Counted from the first letter of the stretch, positions 7,066 to 13,831 are shown. The stretch is 44,784 nucleotides of DNA from a virus (IMGVR_UViG_3300022752_004384:1-44784); one strand, 5' to 3'. A program made the numbers and translations. Notes: generated from the sequence alone by a model not told the origin.

Positions 7066-7596
7066 TCAATCAAATTTTCTACCCAATTTCCTAAACATAT
7101 TTTGTACACCTATGGCCTGTCTACGGGCATCTTCAAGAGCATGATGTTTATTAGCCTGAGGCATTTCAGGGTCCATTCCCAAGTCAAATAATGTACGGGT
7201 ATCTCTAACTTCCCAAAATTTCCATGGATACGGTTTTCCAATTTGTCTATAGTAGTGTTCTAAAATAATAATATCAAAAGTGCTACCATGACTCCAAAAC
7301 TTACTGGATCCCATACAGAACTTATAAAAATCGTCCATTACTGTACGTATGTCGATTCTATTATTAGGATCAAATGCTTCTTCTTGAGCTTTTGGATCTT
7401 GTTTGCTCCACCATTCAATAGTTCCATCATCAATATAACTGTCCAGCCCATCCAAGCTTTCCAGTTCTACTTTATAATAAAGTTCATCATATATTTGATC
7501 ACTATTAGGATTAAAGGTTACTGCACCGAGGCTTAATATTGCTGCGTTGGGTGTAGTGGCTAAGGTTTCTAAATCTACCATTAAATGTTTTGTCAT
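7066..7596 (-). CDS. DEDDh 3'-5' exonuclease (DexA / Rv2179c-like)
   Basis: 176 residues with the three DEDDh blocks: MVDLET (Asp8, Glu10), a central HGSTFD (about 104-109) with the second Asp, and HHALEDAR (about 151-158) with the catalytic His and last Asp. It is shorter than T4 DexA (227) and closer to the compact Rv2179c-like group. A role in host DNA or RNA degradation or nucleotide salvage fits the family. TATAAT (7609-7604) lies 7 bases before the ATG, so the mRNA might be nearly leaderless; the -35 match is weak. Confidence 0.82.
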   Translation of the reverse strand: MTKHLMVDLETLATTPNAAILSLGAVTFNPNSDQIYDELYYKVELESLDGLDSYIDDGTIEWWSKQDPKAQEEAFDPNNRIDIRTVMDDFYKFCMGSSKFWSHGSTFDIIILEHYYRQIGKPYPWKFWEVRDTRTLFDLGMDPEMPQANKHHALEDARRQAIGVQNMFRKLGRKFD

Positions 7597-7624
7597 AATA
7601 GTGATTATACTATATCTTTAGGAA

Positions 7625-7852
7625 TTAGTAAAGCTTAGTTGGTAGTCTTTCTTTTTCTAATTTTTTCTTATATCTATTGACTGCGGCACCATGTTTACGC
7701 TTGCGTTCTGTTGTGGGCTTTTCAAAAAATTCTTTTTTACGTAGGTCATCTAAAATACCACTGTCATCTACTTTCTTTTTGAATTTGCGTAGTGCTCTAT
7801 TAACATCTTCATCTTCTCTTAATACTACTTTGCGACCGTTAAAATTATTCAT
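7625..7852 (-). CDS. rpsU: Ribosomal protein bS21
   Basis: About 75 residues with the bS21 pattern: KVVLREDEDVNRALRKFKKK, then GILDDLRKKEFFEKPTTERKRK and a basic C-terminal helix. The open frame extends 19 codons upstream, but the ATG at 7852 has AAGGTG just before it and overlaps the preceding gene's end by 8 bases, so it is preferred. bS21 sits on the 30S platform near the mRNA exit. Phage copies are thought to replace the host protein and bias initiation toward phage mRNA; that role is known for the group, not shown here. Confidence 0.88.
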   Translation of the reverse strand: MNNFNGRKVVLREDEDVNRALRKFKKKVDDSGILDDLRKKEFFEKPTTERKRKHGAAVNRYKKKLEKERLPTKLY

Positions 7853-8252
7853 CTTCACCTTCTTCTGGGTTTTGTACTTGTTTGAAAAATGGAATACTAT
7901 CCAAATCATAAATTCTATTTTTACTTATCAAACCATAAGGAGTTATTTCATCCTTTGTTATATAGTAAGTATCTGTTTGAGCTATCATAAAAGTGACAAA
8001 GCTTCGTGTAATTACATCACAATTGTCAACATCAATAATACAAACATCAGCATAATTATGTACGCTTAATAACCAATCTAAATCCATTTCGTTTTCGTCA
8101 TATACAAATACATTGAGTTCTTCAATGATTTGACATATATATTTTTGAAAGGCTTCCTTAACTTCATTTGTTGGTTTAACCAACAAAATACTAGGATTTT
8201 GGTTAAACAATTTATCTGGTGGAGTAATTACATTAATCTTGCCTAGATTCAT
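7845..8252 (-). CDS. Unknown phage protein (135 aa)
   Basis: A soluble, acidic 135-residue protein with no membrane segment. Alternating hydrophobic strands (SILLVKP, LNVFVYDE, DVCIIDVDNCDVITRSFV, DTYYIT) suggest an alpha/beta fold. The C terminus is NPEEGEDE and overlaps the bS21 start, so bS21 is translationally coupled to it. Its own start overlaps the preceding small ORF by 20 bases. Family not recognised. Confidence 0.6.
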   Translation of the reverse strand: MNLGKINVITPPDKLFNQNPSILLVKPTNEVKEAFQKYICQIIEELNVFVYDENEMDLDWLLSVHNYADVCIIDVDNCDVITRSFVTFMIAQTDTYYITKDEITPYGLISKNRIYDLDSIPFFKQVQNPEEGEDE

Positions 8253-8379
8253 TTTCTTGTACTCTTATACGTTCTAATTCATCTACTTGCCATGGTAAAC
8301 GATCAATCAATCCCATCTTCTTTAACTTTAATTGTTGCTTGATCGTATCATTTGGGTTACTATCTTTCCAAGATTTCAT
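8233..8379 (-). CDS. Small charged protein, possibly the C-terminal part of a frameshift product
   Basis: From the ATG at 8379 (GGA 4 bases upstream) this gives 48 residues rich in Lys, Glu and Gln. The same frame is open without any ATG back to the A10 tract at 8470-8479, adding about 29 residues (VATDEDDRVILIEDEKT...). That extension is the -1 frame of the upstream membrane-protein gene, so the natural product may be a fusion. Function unknown. Confidence 0.5.
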   Translation of the reverse strand: MKSWKDSNPNDTIKQQLKLKKMGLIDRLPWQVDELERIRVQENESRQD

Positions 8380-8465
8380 ACGTTCCTTTTCTAATAACTT
8401 TAATTGATTTATATATCTAGTTTTTTCATCTTCAATTAAAATTACACGATCATCCTCATCAGTTG

Positions 8466-8480
8466 CTACTTTTTTTTTTC
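8466..8480 (-). other. Candidate -1 frameshift site A AAA AAG + TAG
   Basis: The membrane-protein gene ends GAA AAA AAA AAG TAG. The last lysine codons form the heptamer A AAA AAG used by E. coli dnaX, and the stop follows immediately. A -1 shift would add about 77 residues. GAGGA lies about 15 bases upstream, where dnaX has a stimulating SD-like element. No strong downstream stem is visible. Confidence 0.5.
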
Positions 8481-9665
8481 GAGTTCTAAATTATCCTCTT
8501 CAGGTTTTTCAACCTTAACAGCTACTGGCTCAGGGCTTAGTACTACAAGTGGCTTTTCTACTACAGATTCTTGCTTGACTTCTTCAACAATTATAGGAAT
8601 TGGTATTGTAGGTGCTGGCTCTGGAACTTGGTAAGGTGCTGATACGATCTCTGGTTTTGGCTCTTCCTTTACGGGCTCCACTTCCATAGGTTTCCATTTG
8701 AAATAATTGCCAGGAGTTTCAAGATGTGTTTGTTTAACTATTGGCTCAACAGGCTTTGGAGCCGTTTCCTGTATTTGTTCAATTTGCTTGTCTGTTAACG
8801 GTCCATCATCAGGTTCGTATTTGGGTTCTTCCTTTGGTGTTTCTTCAGGACCTTTAGGACGCATTTCTTCTTTTATTTTAGCAAATAAACTAGTGTCACC
8901 CTTACGTTCGGCAAAGGCCCATTGGAAACTCATTTGGCTGGCCAATAATAACAACACTGCCAATGGATCAAATACAAACACAATGGTTAGAATTACCCAA
9001 ACAACAGCCTTCTCTAATAGATTGGCATCTGGATTATCACCGTAGATTAGAGCAGCGATATATTTGATAGGACCAACTTCAGCTTCTACTTTACGTACTT
9101 CGGCACGTATAGGAGCAGTTTCTTCATTGAGCTTTTGAATTATGTTCTGTTCTTTTTCTATTTCACCTAATAATCTCTTGCGATCATTAGCTTGACTACG
9201 ACGGATTTGATCTGATCTGGCAGCACCTTGTTCTGATGTACTACGACTCATGACCTGATCCACAGCCGCATCTAATTGTTTTAATTGTGTACGAGCACTA
9301 TCTATGTTACCTCTGGCAATTTTGATTTTTTCGTCAATAAGGCTCAACTTGGCTTGTACGTCACCGCTGACAAGGCTTTGATCACTGTGTGCTTTACTGA
9401 GATATCCAAAGATACCCATACTGGTAATAAGCATGAGTGTAATAACTGCTATAGTGAGATACCCTTTTAGAGTCCAAGGCGTTCGATACCAATTAGCCTT
9501 AAGCCACCATGCTGTGACCAGTTTACTAATTTCTAATACAGTGCCCATTATAATGACACTGAGAGCGGCCGCACTGAATATACTAGCTAGGCCGAGAACC
9601 GAATAATAGATAGCAATTGTTGAAATTGCTATCCCTGTAAAAAATGTTAAAAATGCTAGAACCAT
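8466..9665 (-). CDS. Membrane protein with coiled coil and proline-rich tail
   Basis: About 399 residues. There are three N-terminal hydrophobic segments (MVLAFLTFFTGIAIS..., the SIFSAAALSVIIMGTV region, GYLTIAVITLMLITSMGIF), then a helical coiled-coil domain rich in Lys, Glu, Gln and Arg, a further hydrophobic segment (AVVWVILTIVFVFDPLAVLLLLAS), and a cytoplasmic tail of repeated Pro/Glu/Lys motifs. An upstream in-frame ATG would add 14 residues but overlaps the previous gene and lacks a ribosome site. Similar proteins occur in marine T4-like phages without known function. The gene ends on a slippery A10 tract. Confidence 0.65.
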   Translation of the reverse strand: MVLAFLTFFTGIAISTIAIYYSVLGLASIFSAAALSVIIMGTVLEISKLVTAWWLKANWYRTPWTLKGYLTIAVITLMLITSMGIFGYLSKAHSDQSLVSGDVQAKLSLIDEKIKIARGNIDSARTQLKQLDAAVDQVMSRSTSEQGAARSDQIRRSQANDRKRLLGEIEKEQNIIQKLNEETAPIRAEVRKVEAEVGPIKYIAALIYGDNPDANLLEKAVVWVILTIVFVFDPLAVLLLLASQMSFQWAFAERKGDTSLFAKIKEEMRPKGPEETPKEEPKYEPDDGPLTDKQIEQIQETAPKPVEPIVKQTHLETPGNYFKWKPMEVEPVKEEPKPEIVSAPYQVPEPAPTIPIPIIVEEVKQESVVEKPLVVLSPEPVAVKVEKPEEDNLELEKKK

Positions 9666-9669
9666 ATAG

Positions 9670-9677
9670 TATTTATT
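9670..9677 (-). promoter_or_regulatory. Late-promoter-like AATAAATA before the membrane-protein gene
   Basis: AATAAATA on the minus strand ends four bases before the ATG at 9665. It overlaps the stop of the upstream gene. A transcript from it would begin at or near the ATG. Confidence 0.35.
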
Positions 9678-10077
9678 TGAAGAACTCCCACATGTTTGTA
9701 CTTTCATCTAGACAAGCCCAATGTTCATCAGCTTTACGACTACGTTCGGTGCGTACTTCACTGTATACTCTACGGCATAACTTCCCACTTAATCTACTGG
9801 TCATAACAATTTCAACAATACCGTGATTATAACTGTCGTCACTATACCAACGTATGACCTCACCATTGTCCAAGTTACCAAGAGCAGTATACATTGCCTG
9901 TTGATGCTTTCTACGATCGTGTTCATTTAGTCCGTCAAGCATTCTAACAAGACTGTTTTTAATACTCCATATACTTTCTGGGACACGAATACTTACTTGT
10001 GCATTGACCTGTGTACTAACGATTAATGCCGCGGCCGTCAATAATTTCCCAAGTACCATCACGTTTTTGGCAAGCAT
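9673..10077 (-). CDS. Secreted protein resembling 17-kDa surface-antigen family
   Basis: 134 residues with an N-terminal signal peptide ending VSTQVNA. The mature part has IRWYSDDSYNHGIVEIV, CRRVYSEV and HWACLDESTNMWEFF. This CR...AC...W pattern is like the rickettsial-type 17-kDa antigen C-terminal domain. AAGGA precedes the ATG. It overlaps the upstream lipoprotein gene by 62 bases. An outer-membrane or periplasmic location is expected. Its role in infection is unknown; superinfection control or envelope disruption are possibilities only. Confidence 0.6.
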   Translation of the reverse strand: MLAKNVMVLGKLLTAAALIVSTQVNAQVSIRVPESIWSIKNSLVRMLDGLNEHDRRKHQQAMYTALGNLDNGEVIRWYSDDSYNHGIVEIVMTSRLSGKLCRRVYSEVRTERSRKADEHWACLDESTNMWEFFK

Positions 10078-10351
10078 AGTTTATTCCTTCGATAATACGC
10101 CCATTGGGCAATTGTTGTCTATATGGATGTTCGAAACATTTAGGACTTACTCCCATTTTTTTAATAGGAATAGTCTCAATTGGATCATCGTTACAACGGA
10201 CTTGAGTTTGACTATCAACTTTTTCTCCGTTTTTAACAGTGATATCCTGACTTGTATAACAGTATTGCCTAGCAGTCTTTGGAGGAGAACTAGCACACCC
10301 TGCCAATACTACTAGGCCCAATACTGCTAGGCCTAGTTTGTAGCTTTTCAT
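10016..10351 (-). CDS. Lipoprotein (111 aa)
   Basis: Signal peptide with a clear lipobox (VLAGC, Cys19), so it is lipidated and membrane anchored. The mature domain has four further cysteines (QYCYTSQ, VRCNDD, PKCFEH, YACQKRDGTW) and ends with an ACQ..DGTWEI element similar to the C-terminal motif of the next gene's product. The two may be related by duplication. Its start overlaps the stop of the LPP20-like gene by 4 bases. Confidence 0.65.
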   Translation of the reverse strand: MKSYKLGLAVLGLVVLAGCASSPPKTARQYCYTSQDITVKNGEKVDSQTQVRCNDDPIETIPIKKMGVSPKCFEHPYRQQLPNGRIIEGINYACQKRDGTWEIIDGRGINR

Positions 10352-10815
10352 CGGTCTCTATTTTCTTGAATAAGCCTATCAAATACTTCTTTACGCATTT
10401 TTAAGCGTACGAAAGTATAATGCTTGCCTCCCATAGTAAATCTGCCTTGTTCTGCCTGAACATGATCTACTACAGTAGTTTCACTAACCTTATAACCAAT
10501 ATTGGTTCGAGTAGTACGCTTCTTATCAGTCATTTCAATGCTGGTTTCGCTGTTAACACGGCCATTAATACGTTTGGCAAAGTTGTTAAGAGCAATAGCA
10601 TACATCTGTTCTTCTGCGGCCTGAGCAAAAATGCTCTCACCAGCACCACAGGCATATACATAATCCTTGGCCATCCAAAACCAACCTTCACGACCTTCTT
10701 GAACGCATTTACCATACCAATCTGGCTGTGCATATGAACTACGTTCAGGAACTTTCTCCATACCTGAACAAGCAGTTAAAACAGCAAATGCCGGGATTAA
10801 CAATAACTTTTTCAT
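10348..10815 (-). CDS. LPP20-like lipoprotein
   Basis: 155 residues, signal peptide and lipobox LTAC (Cys16). The mature domain has PDWYGKC, YACGAGES, an Ala-rich helix (AQAAEEQMYAIALNNFAKRI) and a C-terminal strand HYTFVRLKMRKEVFDRL. The order WY...GxGxS..A...A...AR/KRI matches the LPP20 lipoprotein family. Translational coupling (ATGA) with the 42-residue peptide upstream. Probably directed to the host outer membrane. Confidence 0.62.
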   Translation of the reverse strand: MKKLLLIPAFAVLTACSGMEKVPERSSYAQPDWYGKCVQEGREGWFWMAKDYVYACGAGESIFAQAAEEQMYAIALNNFAKRINGRVNSETSIEMTDKKRTTRTNIGYKVSETTVVDHVQAEQGRFTMGGKHYTFVRLKMRKEVFDRLIQENRDR

Positions 10816-10940
10816 TTGGCGGCCTCACGTGAAACTTCCTTAATCTTATCCACGCCCTTGTCACCAATACTGGCTACACCGCTGAAACCAATTGTGGCTA
10901 CTACAATGCCTAAAATAAAACCTGCTACAAACTTGACCAT
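10812..10940 (-). CDS. Small membrane protein (42 aa)
   Basis: 42 residues: one transmembrane helix (FVAGFILGIVVATIGFSGVA) and a charged tail (DKGVDKIKEVSREAAK). GAGAGGA lies 5 bases before the ATG. It is the first gene after a sigma70-type promoter and overlaps the LPP20-like gene as ATGA, so it starts an envelope operon of four genes (to 9673). Confidence 0.6.
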   Translation of the reverse strand: MVKFVAGFILGIVVATIGFSGVASIGDKGVDKIKEVSREAAK

Positions 10941-10985
10941 TTTATCCTCTCTGTGTGAGTTATGAAAAAATTTACTACAGTTCTT

Positions 10986-11014
10986 ATTGTACTACCATTC
11001 TTAAATGTTGTCAT
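10986..11014 (-). promoter_or_regulatory. Sigma70-type promoter for the lipoprotein operon
   Basis: Minus strand ATGACA, a 17-base spacer, TACAAT. It lies about 50 bases before the ATG of the 42-residue membrane protein, in the only gap of this stretch. Confidence 0.5.
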
Positions 11015-11023
11015 TGATTTTGG

Positions 11024-11341
11024 TTATTTAAAAATGATCAATCCCATAAGTGTTGCTTGAACAAAGAAACCAAACCCAATAGTAATGATATTGAGCAAGT
11101 CCCTAGCAATAACACTGCGTAGAAAGAACATTAATAACCCCAACCAAACCAAACCAACTAAATCCACTGGTGGCATCTTTTCTGTTAGTCCAGTTAGCAC
11201 CGCAATTAGTGTAGGCACGGTAGCCATATGTATTAATACCACAGCAATCCATGCCAATGTTTCAGCACTCAAATGACCGATATTTTCAACTAAATTATCA
11301 AATAGTTCTTTGATATTGATAAGTGGTTTAAGTTTTTCCAT
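11024..11341 (-). CDS. Membrane protein with three predicted segments (105 aa)
   Basis: A 105-residue protein, soluble for about 28 residues and then with three hydrophobic stretches: WIAVVLIHMATVPTLIAVL, DLVGLVWLGLLMFFLRSVIA and IITIGFGFFVQATLMGLIIF. It lies just after the wall hydrolase gene in the same direction. That placement and the topology are compatible with a lysis accessory such as a holin, but no specific family is recognised. Confidence 0.55.
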   Translation of the reverse strand: MEKLKPLINIKELFDNLVENIGHLSAETLAWIAVVLIHMATVPTLIAVLTGLTEKMPPVDLVGLVWLGLLMFFLRSVIARDLLNIITIGFGFFVQATLMGLIIFK

Positions 11342-11349
11342 TTATGTTC

Positions 11350-11889
11350 CTATTTGTAAAAAATGTGTTGCCCAATTACTGCTACTTTTTCACGCTTCCA
11401 TCCTGGATTTACATATTTGGCATGAAAGTACATGGCTTCGGTCAAACTGGGTAATTTAAAACCTTCCAATAGAACCATTCTAGCCACTTTTTCGCTTTCT
11501 ATATAGGCTTCTGCATGGATTGGTTTATTTCTAACAGGTTTGGTACAATACCAACTAAATTGACAAAGCATTTTCTCATAGACTAAGTTTTTTTGGTAAA
11601 CTACTTTACATAGGTCTGATGGAAATATGCCACTATTGGCTCTATTCAATGTGACCTGTGCTACCGCCACTTTGCCTTCAAATGGCTCACTACCTGCTTC
11701 ATGGTAAACATTACGAGCAAGACACTCAAGTTGTCTAGTCATACTTTCAACTGGAGTGTGTTTCAAAGAACTCATTTTGATATTGATCTCTTTGTTTTCA
11801 TCCAGTTTAAACATTACTACTTTATAACCTACCCATCCTAAACCTATCAAGGCAATTAGAACTAGTAGCATTTTAACAATGCGTATCAT
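11350..11889 (-). CDS. SleB-type cell-wall hydrolase
   Basis: 179 residues. An N-terminal membrane or signal segment (MLLVLIALIGLGWVGYKVV) is followed by the Hydrolase_2 domain: LARNVYHEAGSEPFEGKVAV (about 57-76) with the catalytic Glu of YHEA, VAQVTLNR, CQFSWYC, and a C-terminal AMYFHAKYVNPGW. The family cleaves peptidoglycan glycan strands. The N-terminal segment suggests export by Sec or signal-anchor release, so this is a candidate endolysin or spanin-independent lysis enzyme. AGGAG precedes the ATG. Confidence 0.8.
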   Translation of the reverse strand: MIRIVKMLLVLIALIGLGWVGYKVVMFKLDENKEINIKMSSLKHTPVESMTRQLECLARNVYHEAGSEPFEGKVAVAQVTLNRANSGIFPSDLCKVVYQKNLVYEKMLCQFSWYCTKPVRNKPIHAEAYIESEKVARMVLLEGFKLPSLTEAMYFHAKYVNPGWKREKVAVIGQHIFYK

Positions 11890-11920
11890 TTTTTTCTCCT
11901 TTACGCTGGATAATTAAAGG

Positions 11921-12316
11921 CTATCTACGCATATGAGCAATATCTCGTGCTTCATCATCGCTGAAGATTGGCACAGCATTACTCTTATGCATGGTCCCTA
12001 TTCCTTTAATCTTAGTGCCGGTATAAACCTTAGCCTCTGCCTTAGTGGCACTGGCACTGTCTACACCGTTATTGAGGCTGGGGATACGTGGGGCATCCAT
12101 TCCACGATATGTCAGTTTGGGTGGCTGATATGTGGGCGTTTTCATAGCACGAGTTTGCTTACGCTGTTCCTGTTCTATGCCCCACTTCTTTTGGAGGGCT
12201 TTCCAATCCTCTTCAAGTTCCCTTGCCTTACGTGCCTCATCAGCGTTACGAAATTTTTGTTTACCCTTACGCTTGCCTGTAGTACTGAGCCACGGTCCTT
12301 CAAGATGCATACTCAT
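11921..12316 (-). CDS. Unknown phage protein (131 aa), basic and helical
   Basis: Begins MSMHLEGPWLSTTGKRKGKQ, then a Lys/Glu/Arg-rich helix (about 22-60) and a Pro- and Gly-rich C-terminal half. No membrane segment. The ATG overlaps the upstream 49-residue ORF stop (ATGA), which supports the start. Similar N termini occur in T4-like marine phages, without a known role. Confidence 0.6.
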   Translation of the reverse strand: MSMHLEGPWLSTTGKRKGKQKFRNADEARKARELEEDWKALQKKWGIEQEQRKQTRAMKTPTYQPPKLTYRGMDAPRIPSLNNGVDSASATKAEAKVYTGTKIKGIGTMHKSNAVPIFSDDEARDIAHMRR

Positions 12317-12462
12317 TGGTCTTCCCTTGTATAGTTCAATACATTGCCCACACCATATTGTGCTTCACCCAGCATTTTGGCAGCATAGTCATTTTCCGCA
12401 TAGACTATGGTATGTGCTGTTTGATATTCATTAATACGAATCCAAAGTTTGTACTTGTACAT
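12313..12462 (-). CDS. Small conserved-type phage protein (49 aa)
   Basis: A 49-residue protein (MYKYKLWIRINEYQ...) with strand-helix character and the motif QYGVGNVLNY near the C terminus. A strong AGGAGG lies 5 bases before the ATG. It is coupled by ATGA to the 131-residue gene. The pattern of aromatic strand, Ala-rich helix and YG..NV resembles tiny proteins common in marine T4-like phages. Function unknown. Confidence 0.6.
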   Translation of the reverse strand: MYKYKLWIRINEYQTAHTIVYAENDYAAKMLGEAQYGVGNVLNYTREDQ

Positions 12463-12481
12463 GGTACCTCCTATAGTATTT

Positions 12482-12515
12482 TATTTATTGTAGTAGAACT
12501 GTAAAGAAATGTCAA
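12482..12515 (-). promoter_or_regulatory. Overlapping sigma70 and late promoter motifs
   Basis: Minus strand TTGACA (12515-12510), 17-base spacer, TACAAT (12492-12487), overlapped by AATAAATA (12489-12482). It lies in the 63-base gap before the 49-residue gene. The arrangement is the same as before hsp20, suggesting expression both early and late. Confidence 0.55.
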
Positions 12516-12525
12516 CTAAAAGCGG

Positions 12526-12861
12526 TTATAACGCTGGCATTTGTTTACTTACCACATCTAAGATGTCTTTGAGATCAAAATCTGCTAGCTTTTCCCCTAA
12601 TTCTACTGGAGCATCGGGTAAATTCTCCCAATCTTTGATACAAAGTAACTCAAAAATCTCTCTGCGTGTTATGGGCTCTTCTCGCATATATGATACCCAT
12701 AATATGGTAAGAAAACTTAGAGTAAATACAGTTTCATTATTGATTATATTGTTGGCTTCGCAGTAGTTTATGGTTTGATTGAGATAGTAGTCCATATCTT
12801 CAATACGATTTTCCACATGAGCTAGCCAAATTTTAGTGTCTAATCTCGTCCAAGGTTTCAT
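12526..12861 (-). CDS. Unknown phage protein (111 aa)
   Basis: A mostly helical, acidic 111-residue protein (MKPWTRLDTKIWLAHVENRIED...). A middle hydrophobic stretch (TVFTLSFLTILWVSYM) is probably a buried helix rather than a clear membrane span. Its start overlaps the stop of the 59-residue membrane ORF (ATGA). No family recognised. Confidence 0.55.
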   Translation of the reverse strand: MKPWTRLDTKIWLAHVENRIEDMDYYLNQTINYCEANNIINNETVFTLSFLTILWVSYMREEPITRREIFELLCIKDWENLPDAPVELGEKLADFDLKDILDVVSKQMPAL

Positions 12862-13037
12862 TTATCTTTATTATTAATATTTTGATATACATTGCCTGCA
12901 ATATAAGCACCTATAGCAGCACAGGCTACTACACTATATACTCCAGCATCTATTTTACCAAACCAAGATAATAATTGATTACCTACAATGGCTATCAATG
13001 TGATTATGAATTTTCTTTGACCAATTATTCTATCCAT
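12858..13037 (-). CDS. Small two-helix membrane protein (59 aa), possible holin
   Basis: 59 residues with two hydrophobic stretches, FIITLIAIVGNQLLSWFG and VYSVVACAAIGAYIAGNVY, and short charged ends (MDRIIGQRK and NINNKDK). Size and topology fit a class II-like holin, and a SleB wall hydrolase is encoded 1 kb downstream, but there is no direct evidence. It overlaps the IscA stop by one base and the next gene by ATGA. Confidence 0.55.
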   Translation of the reverse strand: MDRIIGQRKFIITLIAIVGNQLLSWFGKIDAGVYSVVACAAIGAYIAGNVYQNINNKDK

Positions 13038-13363
13038 TATATGTTAAAACTTTCTCCGCATCCACAACGATTTTTTTCGTTAGGATTGCGAAATTCAAAG
13101 CCTTCATTGAGCCCTTGCTTGACCCAATCCATTTCTAACCCATCAACATACACAAGGCTTTTACCGTCTACATAAACTTTGACACCGTAACTATCATAGA
13201 CAAACTGATCTCTAGTCAATGTTGGGTTATCCACATATTCTAGCACATAGGCCAGTCCACTACATCCTGTAGTTTTTACTCCTACACGTATGCCCAAGCC
13301 CTTACCACGTTTAGCCAAGTTGGCTTTGACACGTTCTGCGGCAGTTTCTGTTAGTGTGATCAT
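13037..13363 (-). CDS. iscA: A-type Fe-S cluster carrier (IscA/ErpA/SufA family)
   Basis: 108 residues starting [13 protein letters not shown]. The three cluster-binding cysteines are in the usual places: Cys34 in KTTGCSG, and C-G-C near the C terminus in RCGCGESF. The domain also has [10 protein letters not shown] and the [13 protein letters not shown] segment. It delivers [2Fe-2S] or [4Fe-4S] clusters to apoproteins. The frame stays open upstream through a terminator, so the first ATG of the frame is not credible. An IscU-type scaffold is encoded 0.5 kb away, giving a phage-borne scaffold and carrier pair. Confidence 0.9.
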   Translation of the reverse strand: MITLTETAAERVKANLAKRGKGLGIRVGVKTTGCSGLAYVLEYVDNPTLTRDQFVYDSYGVKVYVDGKSLVYVDGLEMDWVKQGLNEGFEFRNPNEKNRCGCGESFNI

Positions 13364-13368
13364 AATAT

Positions 13369-13376
13369 TATTTATC
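13369..13376 (-). promoter_or_regulatory. Late-promoter-like GATAAATA before iscA
   Basis: GATAAATA on the minus strand ends five bases before the iscA ATG and directly follows a terminator hairpin, so it is the only visible start signal for iscA. No Shine-Dalgarno is present. A leaderless transcript is possible. Confidence 0.45.
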
Positions 13377-13379
13377 AGT

Positions 13380-13399
13380 AAAAAAGGACCCGAAGGTCC
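13380..13399 (-). terminator. Rho-independent terminator with UUCG tetraloop
   Basis: Minus strand GGACC-TTCG-GGTCC (13399-13386) followed by six T's. This is a textbook C(UUCG)G hairpin with a U-run. It ends the transcript of the frame at 13404-13616 before iscA. Confidence 0.88.
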
Positions 13400-13403
13400 T
13401 TTG

Positions 13404-13616
13404 TTATGCGTAAACTTCATCGAACTTACGCAGTGCCCGTTGTCTTGCCAACCACAATTTTAATCTTATAACCAGTGATAATTCGACTTCATCTTCAGTG
13501 ACTATGCGTAGACGTTGTAAATTACGTGCTATGCTGTCATCAAAAACTATGTATTTGACATCCTCTAAATCACGATTAACTGTGGTGGGGGCAAAACGTC
13601 GGACTAATATTACTTC
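13404..13616 (-). CDS. ORF without a normal start codon (about 70 codons)
   Basis: An open frame ending TAA at 13404 encodes a protein-like sequence ([20 protein letters not shown]..., [20 protein letters not shown]) but contains no Met, and no GTG or TTG near its front. It is the -1 frame of the upstream Ala/Lys-rich gene, which holds an A7 tract (13640-13646) read as AAA AAA. It may be expressed by frameshifting, by a rare start such as ATA or ATT near 13610, or the upstream sequence may contain an indel error. The terminator just downstream supports a real gene end. Confidence 0.5.
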   Translation of the reverse strand, partial: EVILVRRFAPTTVNRDLEDVKYIVFDDSIARNLQRLRIVTEDEVELSLVIRLKLWLARQRALRKFDEVYA

Positions 13617-13810
13617 TTTGCTTCTGCTTTCTTTTCCTCTTTTTTTGCTTCAGGCTTAGCGGCAGGAGCAGCGGCAGGAGCAGCGGCAGGAGCAGCGGCA
13701 GGAGCAGCGGCAGCAGGCTTAGTATCAGCCTTCTTTTCTTCTTTCTTAGCATCAGTAGCGAAAGCGGTTACTGCAAAAGCAGCAGTGATAAGTGCGATCA
13801 ATGTTTTCAT
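13610..13810 (-). CDS. Small secreted Ala/Pro/Lys-rich protein
   Basis: 66 residues: signal peptide (MKTLIALITAAFAVTAFA), then a KKEEKK block, a repetitive PAAA region and a second KKEEKK block. The repeat is a 12-base unit present four times (13661-13708). Low complexity and export suggest a periplasmic or surface spacer; no enzyme domain. The downstream -1 frame is open, as noted for 13404-13616. Strong G+C and repeat content differ from its neighbours. Confidence 0.55.
   Translation of the reverse strand: MKTLIALITAAFAVTAFATDAKKEEKKADTKPAAAAPAAAPAAAPAAAPAAKPEAKKEEKKAEAKK
13661..13708 (-). repeat. Four 12-bp tandem repeats (PAAA coding)
   Basis: The unit GGCAGGAGCAGC (plus strand) occurs four times without mismatch. 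The length is a multiple of three, so copy-number change would keep the reading frame and vary the Ala/Pro spacer length. Confidence 0.8.
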
Positions 13811-13831
13811 TCAAATTTCCTCTTTAAAATA

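Noticed and set aside
10962-11060. A plus-strand 32-codon ORF (MKKFTTVLIVLPFL...) like a signal peptide
   Set aside because: It overlaps the sigma70 promoter and the end of a well-supported minus-strand gene and has no ribosome site, so it is probably chance.
13037-13420. Longer iscA reading frame with 19 extra N-terminal residues
   Set aside because: The extension is the translated terminator hairpin and has no homology to A-type carriers.
13661-13708. Regular repeats as a possible CRISPR array
   Set aside because: There are no spacers; the repeats are contiguous and code for PAAA.
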